Below are positions 18,492 through 23,306 of a stretch of 23,306 nucleotides of DNA, piece after piece. Position 1 is the first letter of the stretch. Every line of letters starts with the position of its first letter. The notes beneath the pieces are model-generated. The model was given only the letters and a program-made list of their open reading frames with translations, did not search any database and had not been told where the DNA came from. The translations under genes were made by a program, and so were the position numbers. Source of the stretch: Chara braunii (Eukaryota > Streptophyta > Charophyceae > Charales > Characeae); NCBI GenBank assembly GCA_003427395.1, contig BFEA01000140.1:2420474-2443779 (forward strand), read 5' to 3'.

Positions 18492-19263
18492 ATGTCGTTG
18501 GCCTCGATCCCTGCGTCCGTTGCGTACCTATCAAATGCCGTAACCAATAGGGGTAAGCCCAAGCTTGTGATTAGCAGGCGAGGCTTCCCATATAAGGTGG
18601 TGCCGCAGGGCGTTCCGACCAGGATACCGCCCGGTCACCCTTCCTACCCACATCAGTGCCCACGACCCCTAAGTGTCCGCGTCGGTCTACCACCCCGCAT
18701 CGTGGCCGTCCCATGTGCCTACCGGCACGCCAGCCCTACCCTCGGTCACGCGCACCTATCAAAAACAACTTTCATTCCCTAACCTAGGCCGTAACACGGT
18801 CCAGGTCAGTCGGCTACCCCGGCTGCCCATTCAATTAGAAAAATCACACGTGCGCCTTAAATATTACGCGCCCACCTACTCCCTACCGGGACAAGGCAGA
18901 CCTTGGCCCGCGCGCGGACGACCCTCACATTTCCCCGCACGGGCACTCAAAATCCAGGTTAACCGAGCCTTTCTGTCACTTACAAAAACCAGGGCGGATA
19001 CCCTTGTAAGGGTATTCGCGACGACAGCTTACCGAACCATATTAAGCGACGTCCCCGTCGCGTCGCCAAATCAAAAAGCTATAGATTTCTTCACATTCCA
19101 AATGCTGACGAGATCAGAACCAATCCGATTAGCCGACAAACTCAGGGGTGAGGCCTCCATCAACCCGCGCCAACACAACTATATGCTGCCAGGGTTTCAA
19201 CCTGGGTCTCCGTTGTCCTGCCACCAGGGCACCGGTGTATTACGCATCAATACTACAGCATAA
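18492..19263 (+). other. Two overlapping open frames of unknown significance
   Basis: A 96-codon frame with an ATG (18492-18782) overlaps, in another frame, a 196-codon open stretch (18673-19263) that has only a GTG at its start. Neither resembles a protein family I know, and neither shows a signal peptide, membrane segment or clear motif. The last 25 codons of the longer one lie inside the SINE-like sequence at 19184-19260, which argues against a real gene. The TATA-like box at 18413 is placed suitably for transcription of the first frame. They could be chance frames in GC-moderate DNA, or remnants of an element. Confidence 0.2.
19184..19260 (-). mobile_element. tRNA-derived SINE-like head, same family as 8945
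   Basis: On the minus strand this reads ...CAACGGAGACCCAGG, then GGTTGAAACCC as box B, then TGGCAGCA. Over CCCAGGTT.AAACCCT.GCAGCA it agrees with the plus-strand copy at 8986-9008 except at two positions. A box-A-like GCGTAATACACCGG lies upstream (19235-19248). This is good evidence for a dispersed family. Confidence 0.5.
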
Positions 19264-20946
19264 GTTCCAAAGGCCCTCAAACCATCCTCTTCCCCTTTCG
19301 TCCTAGACAACCGCCGACCTTTCGTTGGGTGTCCCAGTTAGTCTCTTTCTCGTAAGCAGAGCCACAACTAGGGACGCGGGCTTCGAATGGGACCTATGAC
19401 GGCATTTTGCCTTCTCTCAACAATTTTCTCACCATCAACCAAAATACATACATATAGTTTATAGCCTCTCTCAGCCTTTTCTGCAGTCTAGTACAGAAAT
19501 GGCAGGTCCCTATCTAGGCCCACCGTAGCCTGGCTGATCGGGCCAGGCCTACGGCCCACCGCGTTGTTACCTTAGCGGCGGTATCCTCCCGCTGGTTATA
19601 CAACGACAGGTATGTCCCTGATAATCAATCCATCAGGGCCTCCAAAAGGCTCGACTCTTATCCTGCAATGCAATTTCCCTGGGGCACCTTGCGGGCCCGC
19701 AGCCAGGTTGTGGCGACCATCAGCCATCCACTAGGGGTTGCGCCCAGGTGGCACTAAGCTTTACTGTTAGCTTGGTATTCCTTTAAATATGTCTCGGAAT
19801 TAGCACAGGTGGCCAGGCGGGGTGTCACAAACAACTCACAGGCCACTGCGGGACTACGCAGGGGTCTGAAGGCATTTACCGGCCCTCCTATAATAGGCAC
19901 GGCATCCTTCGCTCAATCAGAAACCATCCCTGTCGGATTCACATGGTCGCGGCTCCTTACTTTATCAGAGCCAGCACTCGCTCATCCTGAGGCATCTCTC
20001 GCCCTTTCCAAATGTTTCAAGCAAACATGGTTCCCTCTCATCAGACTTTATCAACACAAACAGTGTTTTCCATACCAGTCAAATTCTTACCCACCTTTAC
20101 TTTTAGTAAAGGGCGTCTCTCACAAAAGATTTCATGACCATCCCCTTTTTGTATGGGATGACTCCTCACACGACCTCTTCCAAAATCATAAAGGGGCCTC
20201 CATACAATGCAATTCCCACCTTCCCCTGAAGGGGGTCTCAATCATCAAACAACTCGAACTGAGGGACCACCTTCTGGGTCTCTATACAACTTAAGACAAT
20301 AGTGTTTAGTACGGCCAATCATGCAAATTCCTGAATTCATCAATCCCGTTGGATTCTCACAATTTTTCACAAACAGGCTGCACTTTCCCTCCTTATACTC
20401 TGCCCTCTCGCCTGCTTGCAGCAGACCGCACGAGCATACCGGAGGTTACAATTCACACATTCATGTCCATGAGATGTATCATGTACTTCTCTTACACAAA
20501 GCCAATCATACATCAGGATAAATCCACACATATGAGAGTGCTTGTGGTCGTCATAAGACAAATCCCATGGAATCTCAACTCATGATACACTCAGGGAGTA
20601 GAATGCCTCCCTCAAGACTCAAACCCAAACACTCAACTCAAACTCTGTCCATCTGAGCATGGCTCCCGACCCCATTGTATACCCGCGGAACACGATCGGG
20701 GACACAACATCTACTCAAAATCTAACGGGCGCCTAGCCCTCAGCCTCACCTAACTAGAGAAAACTCATACCCAAGCCTCTCGCAAACCCAAGTAGTCTCC
20801 GCATTGCGAAATCAACAGCGGGCTGACTAGCCCCATGTGTCCTACGGCCGACCCTCATACCCTGAGTCGTAGCCTACGAAAAAAAACTCAAAGAAGCCTC
20901 AATCAACTATATATGTACAGGTAGGCAGGGACTCATCCTACTACCC
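19264..20946. other. Non-coding stretch with small hairpins
   Basis: No gene recognised. A 161-codon plus-strand frame (19809-20294) has a GTG start and no recognisable similarity. Small inverted repeats are frequent: CCCTGA/TCAGGG (19616-19638), the perfect palindrome TGCGGGCCCGCA (19690-19701), CCCCT/AGGGG near 20222-20233, and AGGGAG/CTCCCT near 20594-20613. Confidence 0.5.
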
Positions 20947-21363
20947 CTAAAACGTGCACACATCTAGGGCCCTCTCAGCCAGGTAAACATATGTACACCT
21001 CCAACCCGCCCCCTGTGTGCGCACTATTCCAACCCTACTGACACACAGACAGACCAGTCCCTCCTTACGTAATTCCTCCTGGTTCTGCCTATACAACTGA
21101 GCCCTGCCCCCATCTGGAGCTCGCTCTACTATCCTGCCCTGCCTGTCATAAAACTTGCCATTGAACAGTGTCACTCGCCCCTCGGCCTTATCCTCGAGGA
21201 GTTATGGGCAGTCCATGGCTCTGTGTCCTTCCTCCTTGCACCAGAAACATGAGGTATCGTGCCACCTGGCAGTCTTCTTCTTTCTTCCCTGTGAACTCGA
21301 TGCCAAAGGCATCCCCATGGTCTCACTGGTCACCTCGTTGTGAGGAAACCCAAGGAGGGGCGC
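20947..21363 (-). pseudogene. gag: Fragment of a second retroelement gag with a CCHC zinc knuckle
   Basis: About 139 codons are open on the minus strand from after a TAG at 21364-21366 to a TAG at 20947-20949, broken by one TAA at 21202-21204. The centre is a zinc knuckle at 21208-21249, C-x2-C-x4-H-x4-C in SCFWCKEEGHRAMDCP, preceded by a basic stretch SSSQGRKKKTARWHD and followed by GRVTLFNGKFYDRQGRIVER and an Arg/Glu/Gln-rich region. A basic region plus a single CCHC knuckle is typical of retroelement nucleocapsid, which binds the packaged RNA. The sequence is unlike the knuckle at 5129-5170, so it comes from a different element. No ATG begins it, and no protease or reverse transcriptase follows on the left. 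It is a truncated relic. Confidence 0.65.
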
Positions 21364-21498
21364 CTACTGTTCGTTGAAGCCAAGGGCAACGGCGCCTGTC
21401 ACTCGCCGCACCCGCTTCCGAGGTCCTCAGCGACCGATAGGGTGTGTGGGGCAGGTATGCCTGTCCGCCCCCACTGTGCGGAGAAGGTTTATATGCTT

Positions 21499-21689
21499 TT
21501 CTTGCGGCACAGCAAATTGCGAAATTTATTCACCCAATCAAACATTCTGTTGGGATCCACAGGTCTACGCCCCACTCACTGGGCACTAGATTTNTTCTTG
21601 CGGCACAGCAAATTGCGAAATTTATTCACCCAATCAAACATTCTGTTGGGATCCACAGGTCTACGCCCCACTCACTGGGCACTAGATTT
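21499..21689 (+). repeat. Exact 95-base duplication split by one N (probable assembly artefact)
   Basis: 21499-21593 and 21595-21689 appear identical over 95 bases with a single N at 21594. Length and layout are the same as at 15380-15570. Confidence 0.9.
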
Positions 21690-22464
21690 TGCCACTAAGA
21701 ACNNNGACAGGGTTTTTTCATGACCAACGATGCCCCCNGACACACAACTCCATATTTTCTGAACTTTCAAACTTGTGACGAAAGGGAGATTCAATGAGCA
21801 GCCATGNCATCAGCCCCGCACTGGTGGTTTCAGAACCGGTTCATAGATCAAAGTCCCGCAATGCAACTCCCCTGATGGGATGCTTGATCTGGGAAATAGG
21901 GACACTTNTNATACCTGATTGGTCGATCTGACTAAGTTTACAATGAATTAAGATCGCANAAGATAATCAAGATGGTTGTGGGTAAGTGAACAGCTTAACT
22001 CTGCATGATTAACATAACTGCATAAGGGATTTTTCTTCACCTCAAATTACCGGGTGGTTNCGAAATCTNTGTCTGCAAAATGGGCTGGCATTACGCCCAT
22101 TTGTTTTCGNAATCAAGGTCGCTACGGTCACTGCATGGTTTTTCAAGNCCCCCTTATGGGACTGGTGTCTTCTCTTACATTGAGGGCGTCTTTTTAAGAG
22201 TAANGACCGCTGATGCGGCTGNATGTAGCCGTTAATCCCTTCTCACAACTTTCTCTTGGTCTGTGTNCCCAGCCCACATCAGCCCCCGTTACGTTCATAC
22301 TGNCATCTCACCGTATTCGTGGTAGCTTTCAGTTCGAGTGCTTCTATCGGAGACTACTACTTATGGATATTTCTTGAGTCACATCATGCAACAAACCNGT
22401 GCCCCGTTGGCTCAGCTACGAGGAAAACTTGAGATACAACATCAATATTGGAAAACAGAAAATT
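21690..22464. other. No gene; scattered ambiguous bases
   Basis: Moderate-composition DNA with many single N bases, for example 21703-21705, 21738, 21807 and 21908. No frame of interest. A CCCCTGATGGG small hairpin near 21869 follows a GCAATGCAACT motif that recurs at 19665 and 20205. Confidence 0.45.
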
Positions 22465-22529
22465 CTTCTCTCTCCCTCTCTCTCTCTCTCTGCCTCCACG
22501 CTCCCTCTCTGTGTATGTGTGTATGAGCG
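22465..22529 (+). repeat. CT and GT microsatellite
   Basis: A run of CTCTCTCC repeats followed by CTCCCTCTCT and GTGTATGTGTGT. Confidence 0.85.
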
Positions 22530-23306
22530 TCNCGTTCACATGCGCCCTTACCCTCTTTCGTTTGCCCCGAATAGAACACAGTTTCATCAATGTCGTGTCA
22601 GATCTGAGGGGATGCTATTTTCAGCAAAACAGCCCCTCTCCATCTCTGTTTCACACATTCACACACTCACCGACTATCACATAGTTATCCCCGCTCATCT
22701 CACTCCCCATCCACTTGTTGTCCACACAAGCCCCTTATATCCATTCTCTTTCTGGCACGCTCTCCACTCACGTTGCTTTCTCCCNCACTCACTCACTCTC
22801 CATCTCTCATACACTCNTTTCTCTCGTGCTCTTTTCCCACCTTCTCTTTCTCTCTCTATCACTCTCTTTTTCCTGCTCTCTCGCTAGCTCCCTCACAAAT
22901 TCTCTCTCCAATTCCGCTGCGCAGTCCCCTTGTTCACCGCTGCTCTTACTTACGCAAGCTCGGCCCTTCACGTCTGCTTAGCGAGCCAGTTNTCTTCCCC
23001 CACGTTCAAATGTACCTGGACGTTTTCCCTATCATATGCATGCAGTTAGAGGATTAATAAAATCGGCTTTCTCTCTCTCTCATGTGTTAGCACACGGTCT
23101 GAGTGCTTCACTCGCTCGCTGGATCAATCACCAATTGGACGAATGATAAAGGGTCTTTTCCATGAACATGTATAGGTACATTGCCATGTCATTGTGCTTC
23201 AGCAGCACACCCTGAGCTCCAATTTGAGAAAAACGTAGCACTCGGATAGCGCAACTAAGAGAAAATGAGTCTTCAATGAAGCACGGCCCCCTTTTGTTCG
23301 TTGCCC
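22530..23306. other. CT-rich low-complexity end of the window
   Basis: Pyrimidine-biased sequence with CACTCACTC and CTCTCTC stretches (especially 22740-22900 and 23067-23080) and a few N. The plus-strand frames here are Ser/Leu/Phe-rich products of that bias. An AATAAA hexamer lies at 23056-23061, with no gene attached to it. Confidence 0.5.

Noticed and set aside
18673-19263. 196-codon open frame as a real gene
   Set aside because: No ATG at its start, no recognised motif, and its end runs through a SINE-like sequence; kept only as a low-confidence entry.
22392-22420. tRNA box-A-like TTGGCTCAGCTACGAGG
   Set aside because: No box B follows within the needed distance and no cloverleaf pairing is visible.

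Overview
The window looks like repeat-rich intergenic DNA from a streptophyte (land plant or charophyte alga). Support: a decayed Ty3/gypsy chromovirus, an 11-base match to the initiator-tRNA-Met primer-binding site used by many plant LTR retrotransposons, a plant-like U6 snRNA sequence, and nonsense changes mostly at CAG and CGA sites, as expected from plant-style CHG/CG methylation. From general familiarity with the gag and pol sequence style, a charophyte such as Chara is my best guess, but nothing here proves it. I see no intact host protein gene.

Layout, left to right. Positions 1-746 are a GC-rich flank. Positions 747-7041 hold the minus-strand chromovirus: gag (7041 to about 5070), protease (about 4880-3909), reverse transcriptase (3905-3076), RNase H (3072-about 2410), integrase (about 2380-1089) and a chromodomain tail (1088-747). 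It carries eleven in-frame TAG/TGA codons, at least six frame changes and a Lys in place of the catalytic Glu of integrase, so it cannot act on its own. To its right (upstream of gag on the minus strand) lie A-rich DNA, four copies of a nested hairpin repeat (7485-7877), a purine-only-like tract of about 530 bases, and at 9292-9302 a primer-binding site. Positions 8945-10500 contain three tRNA-like SINE heads and several strong hairpins. A 1000-N gap occupies 11060-12059.

The most unusual part is 13002-14794. Five tandem copies of a unit of about 122 bases are followed by about a dozen hairpins that keep nearly the same loop (around CTAAACTTATAGAG) while their stems differ completely in sequence yet stay complementary. 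The first array shares its core (GGCAGC.CT..C) with the hairpin repeat beside the chromovirus. A TATA-like site lies at 15038.

The right third holds a tRNA-like SINE head at 16328-16384, a U6 snRNA-derived sequence on the minus strand (17069-17180), a CCGCGG inverted repeat with a TATA-like box (18377-18420), a few unrecognised open frames, another SINE-like copy (19184-19260), and a minus-strand fragment of a second retroelement gag with a CCHC zinc knuckle (20947-21363). Two exact 95-base duplications, each split by a single N (15475 and 21594), look like assembly overlaps and not biology. The last 1.6 kb is low-complexity CT-rich DNA with scattered ambiguous bases.
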